Positions 9,902 to 18,977 of a stretch of DNA of 64,000 bases are shown here, one piece after another (the stretch's first letter is position 1; each line of letters begins with the position of its first letter). Under the pieces are notes generated by a model that had not been told where the DNA came from, did no database searches, and saw nothing but the letters and a program-made list of their open reading frames with translations. The stretch is from NCBI GenBank assembly GCA_965237505.1, contig CBDEFR010000009.1:1798001-1862000 (forward strand). Reading direction: 5' to 3'. The translations under genes were made by a program, and so were the position numbers. This stretch comes from NVTR01 sp965237505 (lineage in GTDB: Bacteria > Pseudomonadota > Alphaproteobacteria > Rhodobacterales > Rhodobacteraceae).

Positions 9902-10948
9902 GAGCATTTCCGGTTTAGGTTGGTCCATATCCGGATGCTGCGAAGAAGTTTGCACATTCCTGTTTTGAGAACAGTTCGAGGATTTCGCCGACACCTTTCC
10001 ACAAGGTGTCAACGGTTCTCGCGGCCAATCTCTTCATGTGTGCTTTGAGCTTTGAGAAAGCCAGCTCGATTGGGTTCAGATCCGGCGAATATGGTGGCAG
10101 GAATAGCAGCCATGCGCCGCGCTCCCTGATTGCTGCATTGGCTGCGGCAACCTTGTGAGCGGGCAGATTATCCATCACCACAACATCGCCCTTTTGCAGG
10201 GTCGGTGCGAGTTGGGTTTTGATGTAGGTGATGAATGCGGGACCATCCATCGGGCCGTCCAGTACCCATGGAGCCGTCATGCCATCATGGCGCAGACCGG
10301 CAATGAAAGTCATGGTTTTCCAGTGGCCATGGGGGATTGAAGCTATCAGCCGCTGACCTTTTGCAGACCGCCCTCGAAGCCGGGCCATTTTTGTGTTCAA
10401 CCCGGTTTCATCAATGAACACGATCCTGCCCAACAGATGCAGGTGATGCTTCAGCCAATCCTGGCGTTTTCGCCAACGGCGGCGTTTGGCCCGCACATCA
10501 ACCCGCTCCTGTTCACTGGCGTGAGCCGTTTTTTTTATAAGTGATCTGATTAGCACGCAGCCAGTCATCCAGCGTTGAAGAGCCGGCACGCAGGCCATAT
10601 ATCTCATATAAGCGGGCACATAGTTCGGCCAATGTCAGATCCGGCTGTTTGCCGATCCAACCAATCATGTCAGCGCGATACGGATCAAGTTTGCTCTTGC
10701 GTTTCTTCGGCGCTTTCAAACCAACATGGCCAACTTCCATGGCCTGCCTGACAAACCGAATGGCCGAACTGGCGCTTACTTTAAACTGCCGTGCCGCTTC
10801 GCGACGCGATACACCCGACGCAACCAAATCAACAATACGAAGTCGTAAATCCTGAGATAAAGCCATGATAACACCTCCTGATTCCTTGAATCAGAAGAAG
10901 CTCAATTCGTAAACCCGAGTTTGATTCTAAGCTGGCCGGAAATGCTCT
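9902..10948 (-). mobile_element. IS630 family insertion sequence in the ABC exporter gene
   Basis: The ends are perfect inverted repeats (GAGCATTTCCGG at the left; its complement at 10937-10948). They are flanked by TA at 9900-9901 and 10949-10950, the 2-bp duplication usual for IS630. The element is 1047 bp with a two-frame transposase on the minus strand. It is a different group from the TACC-ended IS630 elements elsewhere in the window. Confidence 0.9.
9915..10866 (-). CDS. IS630 family transposase, two overlapping frames
   Basis: The first frame (10866 to 10513, 117 residues) carries a helix-turn-helix (GVSRREAARQFKVSASSAIRFVR). The second (about 10619 to 9915) carries the DDE domain with FIDETGLN, VVMDNLPAHK and PYSPDLNPIELAFSKLK. 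The frames overlap by about 100 bases, in which a run of eight A is read on the minus strand (around 10530-10540). Joining them by ribosomal or transcriptional slippage there is the likely route to full transposase, as in other IS630 elements. No damage is seen. Confidence 0.8.
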
Positions 10949-11858
10949 AGTGCTGGACGAAGCGACAAGCGCGCTGGACGATCGCACCGAGCTTGCAGTG
11001 CTCTCGGCGCTCGAAAAAGTCGGTAAGAAGCGGACAGTGATCGTGGTCGCCCATCGTCTTAGCACGCTGCGTAATTGTGATGTGATACACGTAATGGGTA
11101 ACGGTATTATTGAAGCTACGGTCAGTTACCGTGAACTGTTGGAGACCAGTGAAGTATTTGACCGGGTGCACGGCATCGCGAAAAGTGCCGCCGTTGTTCG
11201 CAGTGCGACCTAACCTTGGGTCACAGACGCGCAAATGCGCAGGTTCTGCCGGAACTGCCCGGTCACGAGAGAGCGTATCGCCAACGAATACAATTATCCG
11301 TCGGAAATCACCGCATTGCGTTCAAAGGTGTGGGCTTTGATGACACTGTGGATAGGCATGCAAAGTTGACCCCATTATTGGGGTAATCGGCGTCCAAAAG
11401 TGACCCCCCTGATAGTTCTGTACAGATGCTCCCTCAAAGATTTGAGGGAGCGAGTTGGGGATGTTGGTTGTGGAGACGATTGCAAAGATCAGGCGCGCGC
11501 ATTTCATTCAGGGGAAGTCGACCAAGCAAATATGCCGGGAGCTTCGGGTTTCACGGAACACAGTGCGCAAGGTGATACGTTCTGGTGCGACGGAGTTCAG
11601 CTATGACCGTTCCACCCAGCCGCGTCCGAAGATCGATCCCTGACGTTCTCAATTGGATGATATGCTGGCCGACAATACTCGGCATCCTAGGCGCGAACGC
11701 CTGACGCTTGTCCGGGTATATGAAGAACTGCGCAACCAAGGATACGACGGCAGCTATGATGCGGTACGGCGCTATGCGGCCAGTTGGTCGAAGGCGACGC
11801 GGGCCGCATCCGCTGATGCTTATGTTCCGCTGAGCTTTGATCCCGGTGAGGCGTATCA

Positions 11859-13018
11859 TACCAACGGCCCTAGTCGTTGACCGTTTTTGCCCATTGTCTG
11901 GTAGTGATTGACGTGATTGCGGTTTTGTCGTTTGCAAAGAAGTTCCATGCTTCGCAACACCTGTCGACGATCTGCTCATAATTGTCGAAGTCGGATATGG
12001 CGAGCTTGTTGGCACGCAGATAAGCCCACACATTTTCCATCGGGTTGAGTTCAGGGGAATAGGGCGGGAGTTTGAGCAGGGTGATGTTGTCGGGTACCTC
12101 CAGCTCTGCCGAACCGTGCCAGCCAGCGCCATCCAGAATGAGAAGGGCATGTGCGCCCGATGCGACGGTTTTAGCGATCTCGGCGAGATGCGCGCTCATG
12201 GCCTGTGTGTCGGCATGTGGCATGATCAGAGCGGCCGCTTCAGCCCGTTCCGGGCAGACGGCGCCGAAAATGTAGCTCCAGATATAGCGGGTGTCGCGCG
12301 GGGCACGGGGGCGTGTTCCACGCTCGGCCCAGATACGGGTGAGCGTGCCCTGCTGGCCAACCCGCGCTTCATCCTGAAACCATATCTCCAGGGGCTTGCT
12401 GCGGGCTGTTTCCGGCAAGGCTGCTTCTACCTCTGCGGCGAAGTTTTTTTAAAAGCCTCCTGTGCATCCGGGTCGGATTTCGGATGCTGCGGGCGCACCG
12501 ACAGACGCCGAAAGCCCAGGCTTGCCAATTGTTTGCCAACAGTTCGCTCATGCATGGTGACGCCGAAGCGCTCTTCGATCTTGCGTTTCAGATCAATGCG
12601 CCGCCAGCGCACAACCCCATCGGTTTCGGGGTCGGGACCCGCCCGAACCATTTCCGCCAACTCCTCCTTCTGTGCCGCGCTCAGCAGACAGGGTGGATCC
12701 GGCGGGCGACGGTTGAACAGGCCCGACACGCCCTCCGCATTGTAACGGTGGGCCCAATCCCGCAACGTCTGCCGATCCATGCCGCAGTTTTCTGCCGCCG
12801 TCTTGCGGTCAACCCCATCCAGAACCAGGGCAATCGCCAACATCCGTCGCGCCGCTTTCCCATCCCGGCACCGCGCCGCTTCCTGGCGAAGTTCGCCTGC
12901 GGACTTGTCTTTTCGCGTAATCATTACTGCCATCAAAGCCTCCCTTGCCTTGATGCCACTGAATCAGATCACGCCGCTCGTGGGAATCCCCTTGAGTCAA
13001 ATCTGGGGGCCGTTGGTA
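11859..13018 (-). mobile_element. IS630-type insertion sequence, copy 2, nested in IS21 istA
   Basis: 1160 bp bounded by TACCAACGGCCC and its complement, flanked by the 3-bp direct repeat TCA (11856-11858 and 13019-13021). It is the same length as, and almost identical to, the element at 57651-58810, in opposite orientation. Restoration of the istA frame on excision with one TCA confirms the ends. Confidence 0.92.
11870..12933 (-). CDS. IS630 family transposase, two frames joined at an A7 run
   Basis: The first frame (12933 to 12427) holds the helix-turn-helix (CGMDRQTLRDWAHRY) and ends shortly after AFKK at a run of seven A on the coding strand. The second frame (to 11870) holds the DDE motifs WFQDEARVG, LILDGAGWH and NPMENVWAYL. 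A -1 shift on the A7 run joins them; the related copy at 157-1224 has A8 and is one open frame. It is essentially identical to the copy at 57736-58799, differing in a few residues. Confidence 0.82.
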
Positions 13019-14121
13019 TCAGTTCGACTGGAGCCAGGAAGTTGTCCTGATTGATGGCGCGACCACGACGGTCAAGGTGGCGCATGTTCGCCTCTGCCAC
13101 AGCCGGATGCCGTTTGTTCGCGCTTATCCCCGCGAGACGCAAGAGATGGTGTTTGACGCACATGATAAAGCGTTCGCCTTCTTCGGCGGGGCCTGTGTGC
13201 GCGGGATTTACGATAACATGAAGACGGCGGTGGACGCGATTCTTGTTGGCAAGGAGCGGGCCTACAATCGCCGGTTCCAACAGATGTGCGGACACTATCT
13301 GGTCGATCCTGTCGCTTGTACGCCTGCTTCGGGTTGGGAGAAGGGTCAGGTTGAGAACCAGGTCGGCGTGCTCCGGCGAAGGTTCTTTGTGCCGCGACCA
13401 AAGTTTAAATCCTACGCTGAGTTGAACGCCTGGCTGGAGGATCGTTGCCTGGCATATGGCCGGGCCAACACGCATCCGGACATGCGCGACAAAACAATCT
13501 GGGAAGTGTTCGAAAAAGAGCGCGCGAGCCTTGTGCCCTATGTTGGCCCGTTTGATGGGTTCCATGCTGTTCCGGCCGCTGTCTCCAAAACCTGCCTGAT
13601 CCGCTTCGACAACAACCGCTACCCGGTCGATGCCCGCGCAGTTGGCCGACCGGTGGATATTCGGGCCTACGCTGACCGGCTGGAATGCTGGCAGGAGGGC
13701 CGCATTGTTGGCAGCCATACGCGCGCCTTCGGACGCGGCAAAACCATCTATGATCCCCTGCATTATTTACCCGTTCTTGCGCGCAAGCCGGGCGCTTTGC
13801 GCAATGGCGCGCCGTTCAGGGAATGGGATTTGCCTGCGGCAATCCGACGGGTCCAGCGCAAGCTGGAACGCCAACCCGGCGGTGATCGCCAGATGGTGGA
13901 TATCTTAGGTGCCATCCTGACCGATGGTCTGGAGGCCGTCGAAGCCGCCTGTTCTGAGGTACTGTCGCACAATGTTCATTCCGCAGGAGTTGTCCTGAAC
14001 ATTCTGGCTCGGCACCGGGAACCGCCGCCGCCCCTGACAATCACAACCCCGGATGCGCTGCGGCTGAACTGCGAGCCTGCCGCCGATTGCGACCGATATG
14101 ACAGCTTGAGGAGAAAAACAG

Positions 14122-14850
14122 ATGGAACGCTCAGACCTGCTCGACGCGATGGGAAAGCTGAAGCTCTACGGAATGAAGGCTTCCTACGATGAGATCATAA
14201 CGACAGCCGTCAAGCGCCGGCATGACCCGCAACAGATCATTGGGGATCTGCTGAATGCCGAGATCAGCGAGAAGCAGGCGCGCTCCATCAAATATCAGAT
14301 GACAATTGCCAAACTGCCGCTGGCCAAGGAACTGGAAGAGTTCGACTTCGAGGCGACCGAGATCAACGAGACTCTGATCCGTGATCTGGCTGCGGGAGAC
14401 TTCCTGGATCACCAGCGCAACCTCGTGCTGATCGGCGGAACCGGAACCGGCAAAACCCACCTCGCCGTCAGTATTGCCCGCGCCTGCATCCGAAACGGCC
14501 GTCGCGGGCGGTTCTTCAATGGCGTCGATCTGGTGAACAAACTGGATACCGAAGCCCGTGCAGAACGGCAGGGACGAACGGCAGATCTGATCTCTCGCCT
14601 CGACTTCCTGATCCTGGACGAGTTGGGCTATCTGCCCTTCGCCCAGACCGGCGGCCAGCTCCTATTCCATCTGATCAGCAAACTCTATGAGCGCACCTCA
14701 ATCATCGTCACAACCAACCTCGCCTTTGGTGAGTGGCCGAGCGTCTTCGGCGATGCGAAAATGACCACCGCACTGCTCGACCGGCTCACGCATCACTGTG
14801 ACATCGTTGAAACTGGAAACGAAAGCTGGCGTTTCAAAAACCGAGCCTGA
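14122..14850 (+). CDS. istB: IS21 family helper ATPase IstB (type B element)
   Basis: A 242-residue AAA+ ATPase related to DnaC that assists IstA in target selection. The Walker A is GGTGTGKTHLA, and Walker B is FLILDELGYLPF. The ATG at 14122 follows GAGGAGAAAA and overlaps the end of istA in another frame, as usual in IS21. The gene looks intact although its partner istA is dead. Confidence 0.9.
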   Translation: MERSDLLDAMGKLKLYGMKASYDEIITTAVKRRHDPQQIIGDLLNAEISEKQARSIKYQMTIAKLPLAKELEEFDFEATEINETLIRDLAAGDFLDHQRNLVLIGGTGTGKTHLAVSIARACIRNGRRGRFFNGVDLVNKLDTEARAERQGRTADLISRLDFLILDELGYLPFAQTGGQLLFHLISKLYERTSIIVTTNLAFGEWPSVFGDAKMTTALLDRLTHHCDIVETGNESWRFKNRA

Positions 14851-14868
14851 TCCTTAACCGAAACCACG

Positions 14869-14917
14869 CTGGCCCGCCGCCGCTGCGTTATATGGAGACT
14901 ACGCAGCGGCGGGCCAG
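14869..14917 (+). terminator. GC-rich hairpin after istB
   Basis: CTGGCCCGCCG... at 14869 pairs with the complementary ...CGGGCCAG ending at 14917, with a 3-nt bulge and a loop around TTATATGGAGACT. It has no U-run after it. It may be a terminator or a stem protecting the element end. Confidence 0.4.
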
Positions 14918-14966
14918 CTCAGCACAAAAGGGGGGTCATTTTTGGGCGCCGATAGGGGGTCAACAT

Positions 14967-15401
14967 TCAATGCCGATTGACAGTCGGGTGGCCTGACCGG
15001 TCGATGTAACGGACCCGGGAAAATACCAAGGCGACATATTCGTATTCACCGATAGCTTTTGTCAGGCATGAAAGCATTTCCGGGTCACAGCGGTCGTCAC
15101 CGTCCACAAATGCTAGCAATTTGCCATGTGCCAGGTGCAAACCCACGTTTTTCGCCGATGCTGCACCTGCGTCTGGACGGTTGACGATGCGATAGTCTAC
15201 ACCTCGGTTTTTGAATTTTTCTCGATAATCCTCAAGGATTTGCAAAGAATTGTCGGTTGACCCGTTCTCGACCGCAATGACCTCGAAATCATCGAATGTC
15301 TGGGCCACGATCGAAGCAAGCGCCTCGCGGAGAAAATCAGCGGCGCTATGAACCGGGATGATGACCGACACGCCTGGATCAGTATTTCTGTGTGATCGCA
15401 T
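14967..15401 (-). pseudogene. Glycosyltransferase family 2, C-terminus removed by IS21
   Basis: The N-terminal ~145 residues of a GT-A fold family 2 glycosyltransferase: VSVIIPVHSAADFLREAL, VENGSTDNS and the acid motif AFVDGDD, which binds the nucleotide-sugar/metal. The frame ends at the right border of the IS21 type B element, so the acceptor-binding part is gone. The start is placed at the ATG at 15401. It probably belonged to the same polysaccharide locus as the broken ABC exporter. Confidence 0.85.
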
Positions 15402-16026
15402 GGCAATATATCCGGATCCAGACACTAAATTTTGACTTATGTTTTATCGGCGCATGGCGTCGAATTCGTGTCCTAACCAGATCAATCAAATGGAATTTGA
15501 GTGTGCGGGCAGTAGATTCGCGATTTGAGCAGCATTGCAGTTCTGGGGCCGAGCGAGCACCGGACGCGAATTTGCCGAGCCCCACCAGGGGGTTAGATAT
15601 TCTCGGAACCAGCGGACTATGGTGCCAGTCCCGATCGCCAGAGCTTTTCCCATCGCATGTCGGCTCAAATATCATTCATCTATGATCGACACACAAGTAT
15701 CTTATTTTATTGGCTCCGGCGGTAGTGATCGAACCTATGACCAATCGGTTAACTGTCAACTGTCTAGGGCGAAAATAGAATCGCATTTCTGAATGAAAAG
15801 TGAAATAAAACAATAAGTAATGGCGACTTGGTGAACATGGCTGATCATTGGCGGTGTCAGAGGGAAGTTACTTGAGTGAGGCAGGGCGGCCACCTAGATT
15901 TTTGGGATGACAAAGCGCAGCCCATTTCGGTACTTCAAACCAGCCCTGAGATCATCTGCGCTGCGGCTCTGACCGAGTCGCACGGACTCGGCGTGGCATA
16001 ATGGACAGCTCAGCTGTCCTTGGCAA
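15402..16026. other. Gene-poor region, possible recombinase remnant
   Basis: About 620 bases without a convincing gene. On the minus strand at 15486-15668 a 60-codon frame contains MGKALAIGTGTIVRWFREY, which resembles the C-terminal helix-turn-helix of a serine recombinase. It is too short to call. The segment 15700-15830 is AT-rich compared with the surroundings. The region may be a graveyard of earlier elements. Confidence 0.3.
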
Positions 16027-16045
16027 GACTGGTTCGCATCGGTTG

Positions 16046-17256
16046 CAGGGGAATCGCATGAAGGTTATGTCCGGAGAATTTGCAGTAAGAACCGATTGTT
16101 CCATCCGGCCTTTTTGCGCATGACCCTGAGCGATTTTTTATCTTTTGCCTTGTTGAGCAGATTCATTGCCATGTGTTTGATGACGGCAAAATTCTTGGGG
16201 CCGTGATCCTTACGAACACGGCTGTCATCATCGCGGAATGTGACGTCGAGCACCCAGTGGAGGCGGTTTTCAATCCCCCAATGGGAGCGTACCGCATGGG
16301 CAAAGCGCGGCGCATCTTTCGGTAGAGACGAGATGAAGTATCGGGTTTGTTGTGTTGTTTTCCCGTTGCTTTCACGGATCGAGACAACGCGACCAATACT
16401 GGTCAGGCCCGCCCAACCCGGATGGCGCTCTTGCAGCCATTCTATGGTGTCACTCTGGGTGTAGGTCCGGGTCTCAATCCGACCTTTATCGCCATCAACA
16501 GTCTGTAACGACGCAGTATTTTCATGCTCCCTCTCTTCAAACCACAGTTTCACATCCTCAAAAAGGCTGCTCTGATTTCCCTTGAGCGCCAGCACGTAGT
16601 CGGCCCCCTTGTCGCGGATTTTGCAGGCAATCTGGCGTTGGCACCCCATCGCGTCCAGCGTCACGATCGCGCCCTCAACGTGGAGCAAATCCAAGAGCAA
16701 TGGAATGTCCTTGATCTCGTTCTTTTTGTGCGCACTTGCCCGCTGACCCAGTACCAGACGCAGATCATCACAGTAGGCCGAGATCAAATGCAGAGGTGTT
16801 TCACCACCGGCCTTTGACCCGCGCATCGTCTTGCCATCGACGGCCACAATCGAGCCTTCAACGCGTCCCGCCAGGCCAGCAGCCCATTGCGCAAAGGCTG
16901 TACTGAACTTCTCCGGATCAAGCAGCCGAAACACCGTTGAAAGCGTGTCATGCGAGGGAATGCCGTGCTCAAAAGGGGCCAATTTGCGCAGAAACTTCAG
17001 CTTTTCTTCACCATATTCGACAATATCAACGACACTCTCGCCGCCCGAGACCACCGCACACAGGCTTAAAAGCAGGATCTCATCAAGCGGGTAAAGCACC
17101 TTCGCCTGCTGGCGAGGGTCAGGGATGGCCGAAATAACAGATTGAAATGATGTAGTCTTTTCCAAAGCAAGTCCTCCAGATGCGTGTTCTGGTGACATTG
17201 AATCAGACGTTGATGCACGTAGCAAACACGGGCCAGCTATTCATGCGATACCCCTG
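16046..17256 (-). mobile_element. ISAs1 family insertion sequence
   Basis: 1211 bp with inverted ends CAGGGGAATCGCATGAA (left) and the complement of CAGGGGTATCGCATGAA (right). It is flanked by a perfect 10-bp direct repeat GCATCGGTTG (16036-16045 and 17257-17266). The duplication spans the junction between the target repeat and the left end of the neighbouring IS1202-like element, so ISAs1 arrived later. Confidence 0.93.
16065..17165 (-). CDS. ISAs1 family transposase
   Basis: A DDE transposase of about 366 residues with an N-terminal H-repeat-associated region (SAIPDPRQQAKVLYPLDEILLLSLCAVVSGG), the catalytic VAVDGKTMRGS, VTLDAMGCQ and the C-terminal RSHWGIENRLHWVLDVTF with the catalytic Glu. 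A TTG at 17165 behind GGAGGA gives the best start; the frame is open further upstream to 17225. No damage seen. Confidence 0.88.
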   Translation of the reverse strand: MEKTTSFQSVISAIPDPRQQAKVLYPLDEILLLSLCAVVSGGESVVDIVEYGEEKLKFLRKLAPFEHGIPSHDTLSTVFRLLDPEKFSTAFAQWAAGLAGRVEGSIVAVDGKTMRGSKAGGETPLHLISAYCDDLRLVLGQRASAHKKNEIKDIPLLLDLLHVEGAIVTLDAMGCQRQIACKIRDKGADYVLALKGNQSSLFEDVKLWFEEREHENTASLQTVDGDKGRIETRTYTQSDTIEWLQERHPGWAGLTSIGRVVSIRESNGKTTQQTRYFISSLPKDAPRFAHAVRSHWGIENRLHWVLDVTFRDDDSRVRKDHGPKNFAVIKHMAMNLLNKAKDKKSLRVMRKKAGWNNRFLLQILRT

Positions 17257-17264
17257 GCATCGGT

Positions 17265-18668
17265 TGTCGGTAACACGCGATATGTCCGGTTTATGTACCA
17301 GATGATCTGTCCGGTTTTAGAACGCCTCCAAGCCATGGAGGGAGGCGATGCGTCGGACGGAGCAGGTACAGGGACTGAGATTGATGAAGTTCGAGGAGGT
17401 TTACGGGTGCACCCATCGGGGTGGCTTGAGCCAGGCGGAGGCGGCGGAGGTTCTGGGTGTCTCGGAGCGCACCTTCCGGCGCTGGCGCGACCGCTACGAG
17501 GCGGAGGGAGCCGACGGTCTCTACGACCGCCGCCTGGGCCGCCTCTCGGCGCGGCGCGCGCCGGTGGACGAGGTGGCGCGGGTGCTGGAGTTGTTCGACA
17601 CCCGCTACTGGGACTTCACGGCCAAGCACTTCCACGAGAAGCTGGTGGCCGATCACGGCTTCAAGCGCAGCTACAACTGGCTGCGGCTGAGCTTGCAAGC
17701 CCATGGGCGCAGGCGCGCGGCGCCCAGGCGTGGGGCGCACCGGCGCAAGCGGCCGCGCCGTGCCTTGCCCGGCATGATGTTGCACCAGGACGGCTCGAGC
17801 CACGAGTGGGTCCCCGGTCGATGGTGGGACCTGATCGTCACCATGGACGATGCGACCAGCGATATCTACTCGGCCTTCTTCGTCGCCGAAGAGGGCACCA
17901 TGTCGAGCTTCCAGGGGGTGTCCGAGGCGATCCGGGCCAAGGGCCTGTTCTGCTCGCTCTACGCCGACCGCGCCAGCCACTACTGGAACACGCCCGAGGC
18001 CGGCGGCAAGGTGGACAAGGACACCCCGACCCAGGTCGGCCGCGCCCTGGCGCAGCTCGGCATCGAGCTGATCCCGGCCTACTCGCCCGAGGCAAGGGGG
18101 CGCTCGGAGCGCATGTTCGGCACCTTGCAGAAGCGCCTGCCCCAGGAACTCAGGCTCGCCGGCATCACCGACATGGTCGAGGCCAACCGCTTCCTCAAGG
18201 AGGTCTTCCTGCCACAACACAACGCCCGCTTCGCGACCCCGGCCGAGGACCGGGGCACCGCCTTCGTCCCCTTCACCGGCGCGCTCGACGACATCCTGTG
18301 CATCCACGAGGAACGCACCGTCTCAAACGACAACACGGTGCGCTACAAGCGCCTGGCACTTCAGATCCCCGCTGGCCGCCACCGCCGCCATTACGTCAAG
18401 GCCAGGGTCCCCGTCCACGAATACCCCGACGGCACAATGGCCGTCTTCCATGGACCGCGATGTCTGGCGCGATACCACGCCGATGGCCAACCGATCGACA
18501 GCCAAACCCGCGAGGCCGCGTGACCCGCTTCGACGCGACCGACCGGCGCCCTGTGGACAAGTGGACAGCCGCTCCGCGACCGACCACTTCCCCACAGGGC
18601 CAGAAACCGCAACAGAAGCGGTCAACTCATATGGTACATAAACCGGTCAACTCAGAATGTTCTCGACA
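17265..18668 (+). mobile_element. IS1202/ISNCY-like insertion sequence with 17-bp target repeat
   Basis: The ends are TGTCGGTAACA at 17265 and the complement of TGTCGAGAACA ending at 18668. A subterminal block CCGGTTTATGTACCA is shared by both ends. The 17-bp direct repeat GACTGGTTCGCATCGGT flanks the element, at 16027-16043 and 18669-18685; the left copy is now separated from the element by ISAs1. The long duplication suits the IS1202 group, in which duplications of this length are known. Confidence 0.85.
17348..18523 (+). CDS. ISNCY/IS1202-like transposase
   Basis: A 391-residue transposase with an N-terminal helix-turn-helix (LSQAEAAEVLGVSERTFRRWRDRY), a basic linker (about 120-140) and an RVE-type integrase core: LHQDGSSHEW, VTMDDATSDI and ARGRSERMFGTLQ with the terminal Glu. 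Its GC content and codon use are clearly higher in GC than the neighbouring genes, which points to a recent arrival from a GC-richer host. It looks intact. Confidence 0.88.
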   Translation: MRRTEQVQGLRLMKFEEVYGCTHRGGLSQAEAAEVLGVSERTFRRWRDRYEAEGADGLYDRRLGRLSARRAPVDEVARVLELFDTRYWDFTAKHFHEKLVADHGFKRSYNWLRLSLQAHGRRRAAPRRGAHRRKRPRRALPGMMLHQDGSSHEWVPGRWWDLIVTMDDATSDIYSAFFVAEEGTMSSFQGVSEAIRAKGLFCSLYADRASHYWNTPEAGGKVDKDTPTQVGRALAQLGIELIPAYSPEARGRSERMFGTLQKRLPQELRLAGITDMVEANRFLKEVFLPQHNARFATPAEDRGTAFVPFTGALDDILCIHEERTVSNDNTVRYKRLALQIPAGRHRRHYVKARVPVHEYPDGTMAVFHGPRCLARYHADGQPIDSQTREAA

Positions 18669-18685
18669 GACTGGTTCGCATCGGT
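18669..18685. repeat. Right copy of the 17-bp target duplication of the IS1202-like element
   Basis: GACTGGTTCGCATCGGT here is identical to 16027-16043. The ISAs1 insertion used part of the left copy (GCATCGGT plus the first two bases of the element) as its own target. Confidence 0.85.
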
Positions 18686-18977
18686 CTGACAGCTCCGCCA
18701 TCATACGCTTGCAACCGGTCGCGGGCTTGTCGCGCACTGGTGCCGATCCTGTTGCATGTGTCCGACGGATGCCAAGTGTCGAACGCCGGGATTTCAGGAT
18801 GTCTGCAAAGGCAGTTTGAACTTTCGCTTGCAAACCAATGTCAGTATCAACTCACATGGGTTCACTGAATATTAACAGCAGGTCGGCGACGTTTTCGGCG
18901 ACCAGCAGCACGCTGCGCCGATCTTCGGAACTTGGGGTTCTTGCAATAATTCTTCGCTTTTGCAACGCGCTCATTCA
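18686..18977. other. Intergenic region before the aromatic-catabolism operon
   Basis: About 290 bases in which no gene is convincing. A minus-strand frame (18833-18627) runs into the IS1202-like element and has no recognisable motif. Any operon promoter should lie at about 18830-18970, but no clear consensus hexamers were identified. Confidence 0.35.

Larger units (their letters stand above)
8337..11213 (+). pseudogene. ABC exporter/flippase (TMD plus ATPase), frameshifted and split by IS630
   Basis: Remains of one ABC half-transporter of the PglK/WlaB-like lipid-linked sugar flippase type. The membrane domain (8337 to about 9365) has about six hydrophobic segments and the coupling region ETVGGIKEVKLLNLEEWF. 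The ATPase domain follows in another frame from about 9366: Walker A GSTGAGKTT, signature LSGGQRQRIGIARAL, Walker B LLVLDEATSALDD, H-loop VAHRLST. Two lesions are visible: a frameshift between the domains near 9365-9392, and an IS630 element (9902-10948) between the signature and Walker B. Removing the element with one TA rejoins PKLL to VLDEATSALDD in frame. It probably belonged to a surface-polysaccharide locus. Confidence 0.85.
11455..14192 (+). pseudogene. istA: istA transposase of IS21 type B, stop codon plus IS630 insertion
   Basis: An IS21 transposase with an N-terminal helix-turn-helix (KSTKQICRELRVSRNTVRKVIR) and a DDE integrase core (GGACVRGIYDNMKTAV, GWEKGQVENQVG). Reading is broken by an in-frame TGA at 11641-11643, where the frame continues unchanged on both sides (probably a Trp codon originally). 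A second break is the IS630 element at 11859-13018. Excising that element with one TCA repeat restores GEAY-QFDW in frame, the expected IstA motif. The 3' end overlaps istB. Confidence 0.85.
11365..14964 (+). mobile_element. IS21 family insertion sequence (type B), itself interrupted by IS630
   Basis: The ends match as GTTGACCCC at 11365 and its complement GGGGTCAAC ending at 14964, each followed inward by a second related block (TGACCCCCC type). It carries istA and istB in order. An IS630 element (11859-13018) lies inside istA. No target duplication is seen (CAAA left, ATTC right), so it may be a product of recombination between copies. It truncates a glycosyltransferase gene on its right. 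Confidence 0.82.

Noticed and set aside
15486..15668. A complete recombinase or resolvase gene
   Set aside because: Only about 60 codons with a helix-turn-helix-like stretch; no catalytic domain.
17293..18819. Long open frames on both strands overlapping the IS1202-like transposase
   Set aside because: They are shadows in very GC-rich sequence; only the frame 17348-18523 has helix-turn-helix and integrase motifs.
18627..18833. Minus-strand small gene before the aromatic operon
   Set aside because: It runs into the end of an insertion element and shows no recognisable motif or ribosome site.
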